Source: Denitratimonas yunnanensis (SeqCode)
GTDB taxonomy: Bacteria; Pseudomonadota; Gammaproteobacteria; Xanthomonadales; Xanthomonadaceae
Assembly (NCBI GenBank): GCA_026410415.1
Contig: JAPMLR010000009.1
Location: 1-64,000 of the forward strand
Length of the DNA stretch: 64,000 nt
Direction of reading: 5' to 3'
How positions within the stretch are numbered: the stretch's first letter is position 1; every line of letters starts with the position of its first letter. The notes under the pieces are model-generated. The model was not told where the DNA came from. It was given only the letters and a program-made list of their open reading frames with translations, and made no database searches. Position numbers and translations under genes: made by a program. Positions 47,415-56,026 of the stretch are shown one piece after another.

Positions 47415-48392
47415 TCACCCTTGGTGGACAATGCACTCGATCAGTTTTCCGGCAACGTACATGCACGAGACGATGTAGCTGCTGCTGCCGCCGCTGCCGT
47501 ACCTGATCGGGATACCCGCCTGAGCCGCGGCGGTCAGCCAATTCTCAAGATTGTCGGGATTCCAGCCACCGTACAAAGTCCCATAGCCACCGCCAGATAC
47601 TGGACTATGGCTGTAGTCTGGAATGGTGGCGCCGTTGCCGTCCATGGCCGTCCCTGGCACGTACTCGACACGGGAACCATCAATCACTCGAACGTACAAA
47701 GACGACCCATCCTGAAACTGTATACGCGATTTGAGCGAGCTGTTGCCGGAAAGATTGAAACTAATCCCCCAGCCACTGAATCCAACGGTGTCGTTCAACA
47801 GTCGACGGATGGTGTGAGGATTATTCATCCCGTCGATTACCAAATTGTATGTATTGATGAAACTGTTGCGAAAGTTTCCATCCGTGATGAACTGATACGC
47901 ACTGGCAGGCTGATTCTTCGCAAGCACTCCCACCCCGCGTGCACCAGAAAAATCCTGCGGATAACTCAGGTTCACGAGCGCATGGAAGCTGTTGCCGTAG
48001 CTCTGCCAGGCATTGACCATGTCGCCAAAAAACAGGGCAACCTCCGGTTCGACATTGGTCTGGGTGATCTGGTACTGGTAGCCATTCTGGCAATATGCGC
48101 TCACTCTGGACTGTACGCGCTGGTCCGCCGAATCTTCCGGCGCTGACCACGGCTGATCTCCTGCGCATTGCCGATGTACTTCGTAACGGGCAATCATTCC
48201 GTTGGGCATGCTGTAAACGTAATGAACGCCGTGTGCCGTCGCTGCATGCTGCAAGGCAACCCCTTCGAACTGCGCGTCCGTCAGACAGGCGTCGCAACGA
48301 TGGGCGGGATGACCGGACACGTCATTGGCAGTCATCAGCGCCGATACACTGATGGCAACCATGCTCGAAGATTTCAAGAAGTTCCGAATCAT
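47415..48392 (-). CDS. Exported protein of unknown function, 325 aa
   Basis: A probable secreted or periplasmic protein with a signal peptide (MIRNFLKSSSMVAISVSALMTA, 1-27) followed by HRCDACLTD, a cysteine pair, and a Gly/Ser/Asn/Tyr-rich C-terminal half ending in SSYIVSCMYVAGKLIEC. No family is recognised. The ATG at 48392 has GGAGGG 8 bases upstream. G+C is about 10-14 points below the neighbours, pointing to recent acquisition or an orphan gene. No mobile element is seen next to it. Confidence 0.75.
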   Translation of the reverse strand: MIRNFLKSSSMVAISVSALMTANDVSGHPAHRCDACLTDAQFEGVALQHAATAHGVHYVYSMPNGMIARYEVHRQCAGDQPWSAPEDSADQRVQSRVSAYCQNGYQYQITQTNVEPEVALFFGDMVNAWQSYGNSFHALVNLSYPQDFSGARGVGVLAKNQPASAYQFITDGNFRNSFINTYNLVIDGMNNPHTIRRLLNDTVGFSGWGISFNLSGNSSLKSRIQFQDGSSLYVRVIDGSRVEYVPGTAMDGNGATIPDYSHSPVSGGGYGTLYGGWNPDNLENWLTAAAQAGIPIRYGSGGSSSYIVSCMYVAGKLIECIVHQG

Positions 48393-48518
48393 GAAAATAC
48401 CCTCCGGTCGATTTTTCCCATTGAAATTCAGGCTACCCCCCCCGAGAAACAAGTCAAGCAGTCAAATGAAATCTCCAGTCCTGCCCGCTCGCAAACTCTT
48501 CGAGAAACCCGCCTGGGC

Positions 48519-50705
48519 TTAAGCCATCGCCTCCAGTCGCGCGAAGGCCAGCACCAGCCATTTCGGACCGGCACTCTCGAAGTTGACCTGCACTCGCGCG
48601 TGGGCACCCACGCCTTCGGCATCCATGATCGTGCCTTCGCCGAATTGCTCGTGGCGCACGCGCTGACCGAGGCGAAACCCGCCGGACGACTCCGGCTCAA
48701 CACGCGACCGGCTGGCGAACGCGGTGGCCGGGCGCACCAGACTGATGCGCGGGCGCACTTCGCGGATCACCTCGGCGGGAATCTCGCGCAGGAATCGCGA
48801 CGGCACCCCGAGCGTATCGATGCCATGGATCCGGCGTGATTCGGCGTAGGAAAGCACCAGTCGCTCGCGGGCACGAGTGATCCCGACGTAGGCCAGCCGA
48901 CGCTCTTCTTCCAGCCGGCCCGGTGCGTCGAGCGAGCGTTGGGCCGGGAACAGACCTTCCTCCAAGCCGCCCAGATATACCAGCGGAAACTCCAATCCCT
49001 TGGCAGAGTGCAAGGTCATGAGCTGCACCCCGTCTTCCCATTGCTGCGCTTGGCCTTCACCGGCTTCCAGCGCGGCATAGGTCAGGAAAGCGACCAATTC
49101 GGGCATTTCCGCTTCTTCGCCCTCGCCGCCATCGCCGCCATCGCCGCGCGAGAAACGGCTGGCGACGGTAACCAGTTCATCAAGGTTGTCGGTGCGGGCA
49201 TCGAGCAGGCCGCGCGATTCGTTGGCGTAATGGATCCGCAGGCCCGAGCGGGTGAGCACGTGGTCGATCTGTTCGGCCAGTGTCATCCCGACGGTTTCCT
49301 GCGCCAGCGCGTCGATCAGTTCGACGAACCCGCGCAGCGCGTTGCGCGCGCGCGCAGCGAGCGTGGTGGCGGCGATTTCGTTCTTCACCGCACTCCACAG
49401 CGGGATGCTCTCTTCCCGGGCGCGGGTGCGCACCTGTTCCAGCGTGCGCCCGCCGATGCCGCGTGTGGGCGTGTTGACGGCGCGTTCGAAGGCGGCGTCA
49501 TCGGCACGATTGGCGATCAGGCGCAGATAGGCCAGCGTGTCCTTGATTTCGGCCCGCTCGAAGAAGCGCACGCCGCCGTACACGCGATACGGCAGGCCGG
49601 CTTGCATCAGCGCCTCTTCGAAGGCGCGCGACTGGGCGTTGGAGCGGTACAGGATGGCGCAATCCTGTGCCTGCCCGCCGCCGTCGATCCATTCGCGGAT
49701 GCGGGTGACGGCGTAGCGGGCTTCGTCGTTTTCGTCGTGCGCGGCGAAGAGATCGAGCGGTTCGCCATCCGCGCCCTCGGTCCACAGGCGCTTGCCGAGA
49801 CGGTCGGGATTGTTCGCGATCACCGCGTTGGCGGCGGCGAGGATGTTGGAGGTGGAGCGGTAGTTCTGTTCCAGCCGGATGGTCTGAGCGCCGGGGAAAT
49901 CGCGCAGGAAATGCTGCACGTTCTCGACCCGCGCGCCGCGCCAGCCGTAGATCGATTGATCGTCGTCGCCCACGACGAGCACGTTGCCGGACTCGCCGGC
50001 CAACACGCGAACGAAGGCGTACTGGATGGTATTGGTGTCCTGGAACTCGTCGACCAGGATCTGGCCGAAACGCTGGCGGTAGTGCGCCAGCAGCGGCGCG
50101 TTCTTCAGCAGCAACTCGTGCGCGCGCAGCAGCAGCTCGGCGAAATCCACCAGCCCGGCGCGCTGACAGACCTCCTCGTACGCGGCATAGATGCGCAACA
50201 GCGGATCGCTCGCGGCATGGCCGCCCTGGATCACGCCGGCGCGTTTGCCTTCGTCCTTGTGCGCATTGATGAACCAGACCGCCTGGCGCGGCGGATAGCG
50301 GCCATCGTCCAGCTCCAGATCGGCGACGACACGCTTGACCAGGCGCAGCTGGTCGTCCGAATCGAGCACCTGAAAGCTTTCCGGCAACCCGGCCTCTTGC
50401 CAATGCAGTCGCAGCAACCGGTGCGCGATGCCGTGGAAGGTGCCGATCCACATGCCGCGCGTGCCATCGGGCATCAGCGCTTCGCAGCGCTGGCGCATTT
50501 CGCGCGCGGCCTTGTTGGTGAAGGTCACCGCCAGCACGCCCCACGGTGGCACGCCCATCACCTGGGTCAGCCAGGCGATGCGGTGGACCAGTACGCGGGT
50601 CTTGCCGGAACCGGCGCCGGCCAGGATCAGCAAGGGAGTGGCCGGCGCGGTGACGGCCTCGCGTTGGGCCTGATTCAGCCCGTCGAGCAAGTGGGAAACA
50701 TCCAT
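48519..50705 (-). CDS. uvrD: DNA helicase II (UvrD)
   Basis: A 3'-5' superfamily 1 helicase of 728 aa acting in nucleotide excision and mismatch repair. Motifs: Walker A AGAGSGKTR (about 29-37), DEFQDTN, GDDDQSIYGWRGA, QNYRSTSNIL, LHSAKGLEFP and VGITRARERLVLSYA, with a C-terminal Tudor-like tail (RLGQRVRHEQFGEGTIMD) typical of UvrD/PcrA. The ATG at 50705 (MDVSHLLDGLN) is where homology begins. Confidence 0.95.
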   Translation of the reverse strand: MDVSHLLDGLNQAQREAVTAPATPLLILAGAGSGKTRVLVHRIAWLTQVMGVPPWGVLAVTFTNKAAREMRQRCEALMPDGTRGMWIGTFHGIAHRLLRLHWQEAGLPESFQVLDSDDQLRLVKRVVADLELDDGRYPPRQAVWFINAHKDEGKRAGVIQGGHAASDPLLRIYAAYEEVCQRAGLVDFAELLLRAHELLLKNAPLLAHYRQRFGQILVDEFQDTNTIQYAFVRVLAGESGNVLVVGDDDQSIYGWRGARVENVQHFLRDFPGAQTIRLEQNYRSTSNILAAANAVIANNPDRLGKRLWTEGADGEPLDLFAAHDENDEARYAVTRIREWIDGGGQAQDCAILYRSNAQSRAFEEALMQAGLPYRVYGGVRFFERAEIKDTLAYLRLIANRADDAAFERAVNTPTRGIGGRTLEQVRTRAREESIPLWSAVKNEIAATTLAARARNALRGFVELIDALAQETVGMTLAEQIDHVLTRSGLRIHYANESRGLLDARTDNLDELVTVASRFSRGDGGDGGEGEEAEMPELVAFLTYAALEAGEGQAQQWEDGVQLMTLHSAKGLEFPLVYLGGLEEGLFPAQRSLDAPGRLEEERRLAYVGITRARERLVLSYAESRRIHGIDTLGVPSRFLREIPAEVIREVRPRISLVRPATAFASRSRVEPESSGGFRLGQRVRHEQFGEGTIMDAEGVGAHARVQVNFESAGPKWLVLAFARLEAMA

Positions 50706-50711
50706 CCGGAC

Positions 50712-50717
50712 ATTGTA
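50712..50717 (-). promoter_or_regulatory. Possible -10 box of uvrD, near-leaderless
   Basis: TACAAT on the minus strand ends 6 bases before the uvrD ATG, with a TTGGAG 18 bases further up as a weak -35. If used, transcription would start at or beside the ATG. No LexA-like box is seen. Confidence 0.3.
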
Positions 50718-50725
50718 GGGAGCCC

Positions 50726-50753
50726 CGGACAAGCACTCCAAAAGTTCTATACT
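50726..50753 (+). promoter_or_regulatory. Possible promoter of the propeller-GGDEF-EAL gene
   Basis: CGGACA (50726-50731), 16-base spacer, TATACT (50748-50753), 36 bases before the ATG at 50790, in the 84-bp divergent region shared with uvrD. Confidence 0.4.
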
Positions 50754-50789
50754 CCATTCCCGATTCTGGCGCGCGCCCACCTATCCGGC

Positions 50790-53700
50790 ATGTTCAAGGG
50801 GAAGCCCGGCAAACACATCCTCACCTGTTGGCTCCGACAGGTGCTGTGGCTCATGTTGCTGCTCGCGCCCATCACATCGCAGGCGGTGGTGCGCGACTAT
50901 TACTTCCGCATGCTCGACAGCCGTCACGGGCTGTCGCAGAGCACCGTCACGGCGATGCTTCAGGATCGCACCGGCTTCGTCTGGATAGCGACGCAAGGCG
51001 ATCTGCACCGCTTCGATGGACACGCTTTCCAGCCACTCGACGGGCTGGCCCGACACGGCAGACTGCCGAGCTTCGTGCGAGCGATGGCCGAGGACGATCG
51101 CGGACGCATCCATCTGGGCACGTTGCAGGACGGACTGTTCATTTTCGATCCGGCGCAGTCCCGCGTCGAGCATGCACAGGCGGAACCGGGCCTGCCCGAT
51201 GGTCGCATCGACGCCCTGGTGTACCAGACTGGTACAGGTCTGTGGATCGGCTGGCGTGGCGGCGTCGGCCTGTTCGATCCGGAAGGCGGGCACTACCACG
51301 CACTCCAGGATCTGGTCTTTTCACCCTCGCAAGCCGCGGATGGCGGGCTGTCGCAGTCGGTGCAGGCGATGGCTCTGGATCCTGACGGCATCCTGTGGGT
51401 CGCCGCCACGCATGGCCTGTATCGCATCGACACGGCCACCCGTCAGGCCGAGCAACGTTCGACCGGTGTCGTCAACGCGTTGCTGGTGGATGCCGAAGGC
51501 GACCTCTGGATGGGCACGCCAACCGGCCTTTACCGCCAGCAACGCGGTGCGGCCATGGCCGCATTGGCCTGGCCGCAACGCACGTCCTCCGGCGAGGCAC
51601 CATGCTGCGAGCCGATCGCATTGGCACAAGCCGCCGATGGTGCGATCTGGATGTCGGTACGCGACGGCACCATCTGGCGCTACGACCCGCTCATCGGCGA
51701 GGCGCAGGCATTGCCCGCCAGCCCCTGGGTCGACGGCATGCTGGCGGAAGTCGGCATGCCGCGCATGATGATCGACCGATCCAACCTGCTGTGGCTGGGC
51801 GGCTTGGCCCGCGGCGTCGCCACCACGCCTGCCTCGGGCACGCCATTCCGTGCGGTGTTCGACATGGATCCATCCCGCGACCCGCTGACGGGCAACTTCA
51901 TCCGCGCCATATTCGAAGGAAATGACGGCGAGCTGTGGCTGGGCACCCTCGCCGGACTTCGGCGGTATGAGCCGTTGCGCGATCATTTCGATACCTTCGA
52001 GAACGCTCTTCCGTTGCCGGAAGGCGTGAGCCAGACCACACACACCCCCGTCGTCACCGCAATCGGCCCCGTGGGTGACGGCAAGCTCTGGCTGGCCACG
52101 CACGTCGGCCTGTATCGCTTCGACCCGCAACAACCCACCAGCGCAGAACCGATCCCGCTGCCGGGCGGTCCGGCACACCTGCGCGTGATGGCCCGGGCAC
52201 GCGACGGTTCGCTCTGGATAGGCCACGGCAACTACGGCCTGTTGCGTCTGGACCCGACAACCGGTGAGGGCACGCCGATGCCACCTCGGCCCGACGTGGA
52301 CGGTGCGCACCAGCAGGAAGTCGTGACCGCAATCATCGAGGACTCGCGTGGCCGCATCTGGGTGGGCGGAACCCGAGGAGTAAGCCTGTTCGATCCCGAC
52401 AGCCAAACCTTTCGCAACTTCGTGCATGATCCGGAACGCTCCGATTCACTCTCGGGCAACATCGTGCGGGCGATCCATGAAACCCGCGATGGCCTGATCT
52501 GGATCGGAAGCCACCACGGGTTGGATCAGGTGATCGAATCCACCAGCGGCCAGATCAGCTTCCGTTCCTGGCCGTTTTCCGGTGAGAGTGCCGACTGGGT
52601 CGTGTACGGCATCGCCGAAGACAACGCGGGTCGTCTCTGGTTGAGCGGAAACAACGGGATCGTGCGGGTGGACCGGGGCGATGGCACCCAGGTCCGCTTC
52701 GGTCTCACCGCCGGGCTGCAGGATCTGGAGTTCAATGGCGGCGCGGTGGCGATGCTGCGCGACGGGCAACTGGCCTTCGGTGGCATCCGCGGTTTCAACC
52801 TCGTCGATCCGGCCCGGGTACAGCCCAGCCGCTTCGATGCCCCGGTGGCGCTGACCTGGATCGGTGCGGGGCGGCGTTCGCCGACCGCTCTGGTGACGCA
52901 ATTTTCGACTATTTCCATCCCGCAGCAGCACCGCGTGCTGAGTCTGGGCTTTGCCGCGCTCGACTACACCGCGCCGGAGAACAACCTGTTCTCCTGGCGG
53001 CTGGAAGGCTTCGATCCGGAATTCAGCACACCTGCGCCACGCTCCTCGGTGGTCTATACCAACCTTGCGCCCGGCCAGTACCTGTTCCGGGCACGCGCCA
53101 CCAACCATGCCGGCATGTGGGGCAGCAACGAACTGCGCGTGACCGTGAACGTATTGCCGCCGTGGTGGCGTTCGACATGGGCGTATGCCGTCTATGCCCT
53201 CCTGCTGGCAGGGATGGCCGGTCTGTTGTGGCGGCTGCAACGCCAGCGCAGCGCGTACCGCGCCAGCCTGATGGCGCAAATCCGCGAGCGCGAAGACCGC
53301 CTGAAGCTGTCCCTGTGGGGCGCCGGCGATTCGTTCTGGGACTGGGACCTGCGCAGCAACCAAATCCACCGCATCGGCGCCGATCACCTGCTGCACGTGC
53401 CGGCGGACCAGCAGCTCAGCACCGAAGAATGGCGGCACCATGCCATCCACCCCGATGACCTGCCGCGCATGCAGTACCTGATGCAGGAACACCTGGAAGG
53501 ACGCAGCGAGGCCTACGAGTCCGAGCATCGCGTCCGCAACGCGCGCGGCGAATGGATCTGGGTGCGCGCACGCGGCAAGGTGGTCGAGTACGATGCCGAT
53601 TTCAACCCGCTGCGGGTGGCCGGCACGGCGCGCGACATCACCGCCAGCCGCCATGCCGACCGCGAACGCCGCATCGCCACGGAGGTGCTGCGCAGCATGA

Positions 53701-55358
53701 ACGAAGCGGTGGCGGTGATCGACCTGAACTTGCGCTTCGTCTCGGTCAACCCCGCGTTTTCCCGCATCACCGGTTACAACGAGCACGATGTCATCGGCAT
53801 GCCGACCAGCCTGCTCGAAAGCACCCAGCACCCGCCCGAGTTCTACCGCCGTGCTCACGAGGAACTCACCGTCAAAGGCCACTACAAGGGGGAAGTGTGG
53901 CTGCGCCGTGCCGATGGCGAAGAATTCCTCGGCTGGGTCGAGCAGAACGAAGTCTGCGACGAGGGCGGCATGCGCACGCACTTCGTGTCCGTGGTCAACG
54001 ACATCACCGACAAGAAGCGGGCCGAACAGGAACTGCGCTATCTGGCCAACTACGACACCCTCACCGGGCTGCCAAACCGCGGCCTGTTGTCCGAGCGTCT
54101 GGCCCGCGCCGTGGTGCGGGCACGCCGCAACGAAACCCGTGTCGCGGTGCTGTTCCTGGATCTGGATCACTTCAAGGTCGTCAATGATTCGCTTGGGCAC
54201 GCTGCCGGCGATCGCATCCTCAAGTCCTCCGCAGCCCGCCTGCTCGGCGTGGTCGGCAGTTCCGATACCGTGGCACGGCTGGGTGGCGACGAATTCACCA
54301 TCGTCATGGAGGATGTCGGCGATCCGGCCAGCGTCACCGCGATGGCCGAGGCCGTGATCGCCGCCTTCGGCGAGCCGGTGCTGAACGAAGGCCATGGCGA
54401 TATCGTGATCTCGCCTTCGATCGGCATCTCGCTGTTCCCCGAACACGCACAGGTTCCGACCGACCTGCTGAAGTTCGCCGATGCCGCGATGTATCGCGCC
54501 AAGGAGCGTGGCCGCAATACCTTCCAGTTCTACGATGAATCCATGGATGCCGAAGTGCGGCGGCGCGCGACCATGACCGCCGCATTGCGGCGCGCGCTGG
54601 ACCGCAACGAGTTGCATCTGGCGTTCCAGCCGCGCCAGTCGTTGTTCGATGGCCGCGTCACCGGCGTCGAGGCACTGCTGCGCTGGAACAGCGAGGAATT
54701 CGGCGAAGTGCAGCCCGGCGTGTTCATCCCGCTGGCGGAGGAAACCGGACTCATCCTTCCGATCGGGGAATGGGTGCTGGAGCAGGCTTGTCGTTGCCTG
54801 TGCCGCTGGCGCGAGCAGGGCATCGAGAATGTCGGCGTGGCGGTGAACATCTCCGTGCTCCAGCTGCTGCGCGGCAACATTCCCGCCAGCGTCGCCCGCG
54901 TGCTGGCCGCCACGGGCCTGCCCCCCTCGTGCCTGGAACTGGAACTGACCGAGAGCATGGTGATGGCCAACGCCGAGCAGACCATCACCATCCTGCGCGA
55001 CCTCAAGCGCCTCGGGGTCAGCATCGCCATCGACGATTTCGGCACCGGCTATTCCTCGTTGATCTACCTCAAGCGGCTGCCGATCGACACGCTCAAGATC
55101 GACAAGGAGTTCGTCGGCGACCTCACCCGCGACCCGGACGACGAAGCCATCACCGCCACGATCATCTCGATGGCGCATTCACTCGGGCTGACCGTGATCG
55201 CCGAAGGCGTGGAGACGCCCGAACAGCTTCGCTATCTGCGTGAACACGGTTGCGACGAGGTGCAGGGCTTCCTGCTGGCGCGACCGATGCAGGCCGACGA
55301 CTGTCTCGACTTCCTGCGCCGCCACGCCGAGCAGTGGAACGACTTGCCGGTGGGTTGA
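50790..55358 (+). CDS. Two-component-propeller PAS-PAS-GGDEF-EAL signalling protein
   Basis: A 1522-aa inner-membrane c-di-GMP enzyme. It has a signal peptide (1-33), then repeated beta-propeller blades (WIATQGDLHRFDG, WIGWRGGVGLFDP, WVGGTRGVSLFDP and others) and a Y_Y_Y domain making a periplasmic sensor (about 35-785). Next come a membrane helix (about 795-812), two PAS domains (about 835-955 and 970-1085), GGDEF (signature GGDEF 1165-1169, intact) and EAL (EAL 1294-1296, with DDFGTGYSSL and AEGVET). No RxxD inhibitory site precedes GGDEF. Both activities look possible; which dominates cannot be told. ATG 50790 is used; the frame is open far upstream only as a shadow of uvrD. Confidence 0.92.
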   Translation: MFKGKPGKHILTCWLRQVLWLMLLLAPITSQAVVRDYYFRMLDSRHGLSQSTVTAMLQDRTGFVWIATQGDLHRFDGHAFQPLDGLARHGRLPSFVRAMAEDDRGRIHLGTLQDGLFIFDPAQSRVEHAQAEPGLPDGRIDALVYQTGTGLWIGWRGGVGLFDPEGGHYHALQDLVFSPSQAADGGLSQSVQAMALDPDGILWVAATHGLYRIDTATRQAEQRSTGVVNALLVDAEGDLWMGTPTGLYRQQRGAAMAALAWPQRTSSGEAPCCEPIALAQAADGAIWMSVRDGTIWRYDPLIGEAQALPASPWVDGMLAEVGMPRMMIDRSNLLWLGGLARGVATTPASGTPFRAVFDMDPSRDPLTGNFIRAIFEGNDGELWLGTLAGLRRYEPLRDHFDTFENALPLPEGVSQTTHTPVVTAIGPVGDGKLWLATHVGLYRFDPQQPTSAEPIPLPGGPAHLRVMARARDGSLWIGHGNYGLLRLDPTTGEGTPMPPRPDVDGAHQQEVVTAIIEDSRGRIWVGGTRGVSLFDPDSQTFRNFVHDPERSDSLSGNIVRAIHETRDGLIWIGSHHGLDQVIESTSGQISFRSWPFSGESADWVVYGIAEDNAGRLWLSGNNGIVRVDRGDGTQVRFGLTAGLQDLEFNGGAVAMLRDGQLAFGGIRGFNLVDPARVQPSRFDAPVALTWIGAGRRSPTALVTQFSTISIPQQHRVLSLGFAALDYTAPENNLFSWRLEGFDPEFSTPAPRSSVVYTNLAPGQYLFRARATNHAGMWGSNELRVTVNVLPPWWRSTWAYAVYALLLAGMAGLLWRLQRQRSAYRASLMAQIREREDRLKLSLWGAGDSFWDWDLRSNQIHRIGADHLLHVPADQQLSTEEWRHHAIHPDDLPRMQYLMQEHLEGRSEAYESEHRVRNARGEWIWVRARGKVVEYDADFNPLRVAGTARDITASRHADRERRIATEVLRSMNEAVAVIDLNLRFVSVNPAFSRITGYNEHDVIGMPTSLLESTQHPPEFYRRAHEELTVKGHYKGEVWLRRADGEEFLGWVEQNEVCDEGGMRTHFVSVVNDITDKKRAEQELRYLANYDTLTGLPNRGLLSERLARAVVRARRNETRVAVLFLDLDHFKVVNDSLGHAAGDRILKSSAARLLGVVGSSDTVARLGGDEFTIVMEDVGDPASVTAMAEAVIAAFGEPVLNEGHGDIVISPSIGISLFPEHAQVPTDLLKFADAAMYRAKERGRNTFQFYDESMDAEVRRRATMTAALRRALDRNELHLAFQPRQSLFDGRVTGVEALLRWNSEEFGEVQPGVFIPLAEETGLILPIGEWVLEQACRCLCRWREQGIENVGVAVNISVLQLLRGNIPASVARVLAATGLPPSCLELELTESMVMANAEQTITILRDLKRLGVSIAIDDFGTGYSSLIYLKRLPIDTLKIDKEFVGDLTRDPDDEAITATIISMAHSLGLTVIAEGVETPEQLRYLREHGCDEVQGFLLARPMQADDCLDFLRRHAEQWNDLPVG

Positions 55359-55389
55359 CCGGCTCCGGGTCGCCGCCTATCGTGCCGCA

Positions 55390-55611
55390 ATGACCTCACC
55401 CGATTTGCGCCCGCAACTGGATGCCCTCACCGCCAAGCTCGACGAACTGGGCGATGCGCTGGCGCGTCTGATGGACGAGAACCGCAGCCTGCGCGCCAGC
55501 CAGGAGCAGCTCATCGGCGAGCGCGCCGCGCTGCTTTCCAAGAACGAACAGGCGCGCTCCCGGGTGGAAGCGATGATCCTGCGACTCAAGTCGTTGGAGC
55601 ACAACGCATGA
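55390..55611 (+). CDS. ZapB-like/TIGR02449 coiled-coil protein
   Basis: A 73-aa coiled-coil protein (LDALTAKLDELGDALARLMDEN and on) of the TIGR02449 type, found next to zapA in many gammaproteobacteria and thought to assist the division ring. It overlaps zapA by 4 bases (ATGA). Confidence 0.85.
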   Translation: MTSPDLRPQLDALTAKLDELGDALARLMDENRSLRASQEQLIGERAALLSKNEQARSRVEAMILRLKSLEHNA

Positions 55612-55904
55612 GCGAGCCCGTCGCCCTCCGCATCGCCGACCGCGAATACACCGTCGCCTGCGAACCCCACGAACGCGACAGCCTGCTGGATGCCGCTCGC
55701 ATGCTGGATTCGCGCATGCGCGACATCCGCAGCGCCAACCGCATGGCCGGCATCGATCGCATCGCCGTCCTGGCAGCGCTCAATCTCGCGCATGAACTGA
55801 TGCAGGCCCGTCGTGGCGAGGACGACCAGCAGCGCGATATCGCGCTCACCCTCGACACGCTGTCGCGCAAGCTCGACCGATTGCTGGCCATCGTCGGCCG
55901 CTGA
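55608..55904 (+). CDS. zapA: Cell division protein ZapA
   Basis: A 98-aa FtsZ-associated protein that bundles FtsZ filaments. It begins with the beta hairpin VALRIADREYTVACEP and continues as a long coiled coil with the MAGIDRIAVLAALNLAHEL block. The usual downstream 6S RNA gene is not recognisable in the 122-base gap that follows. Confidence 0.92.
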   Translation: MSEPVALRIADREYTVACEPHERDSLLDAARMLDSRMRDIRSANRMAGIDRIAVLAALNLAHELMQARRGEDDQQRDIALTLDTLSRKLDRLLAIVGR

Positions 55905-55923
55905 CACGCGCCGGGTCTAGACA

Positions 55924-55953
55924 TTGGTCGAAAACCGCCTGAATTTCGACCAA
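55924..55953. promoter_or_regulatory. Perfect 10-bp inverted repeat upstream of porin
   Basis: TTGGTCGAAA (55924-55933), 10-base spacer, TTTCGACCAA (55944-55953), with a further TGGTCG half at 55961-55966 that also forms GGCGA/TCGCC. The half-site spacing suits a dimeric regulator of the porin-transporter pair; it could instead end zapA transcription. Confidence 0.5.
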
Positions 55954-56026
55954 AGGCGAATGGTCGCCTTCTGAAACCCGACCGCAGACTCGCCCTCACT
56001 GCACTGACCAGAGGGAGGGAACGCAG

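Noticed and set aside
48939-50789. N-terminal extension of the signalling protein by some 600 residues
   Set aside because: The frame is open but lies antisense to uvrD, whose motifs are all intact. The signal peptide, ATG and promoter-like boxes place the real start at 50790.
55905-56026. 6S RNA gene after zapA
   Set aside because: The gap is too short, and its only clear structure is a short dyad, not the long bulged hairpin of 6S RNA.
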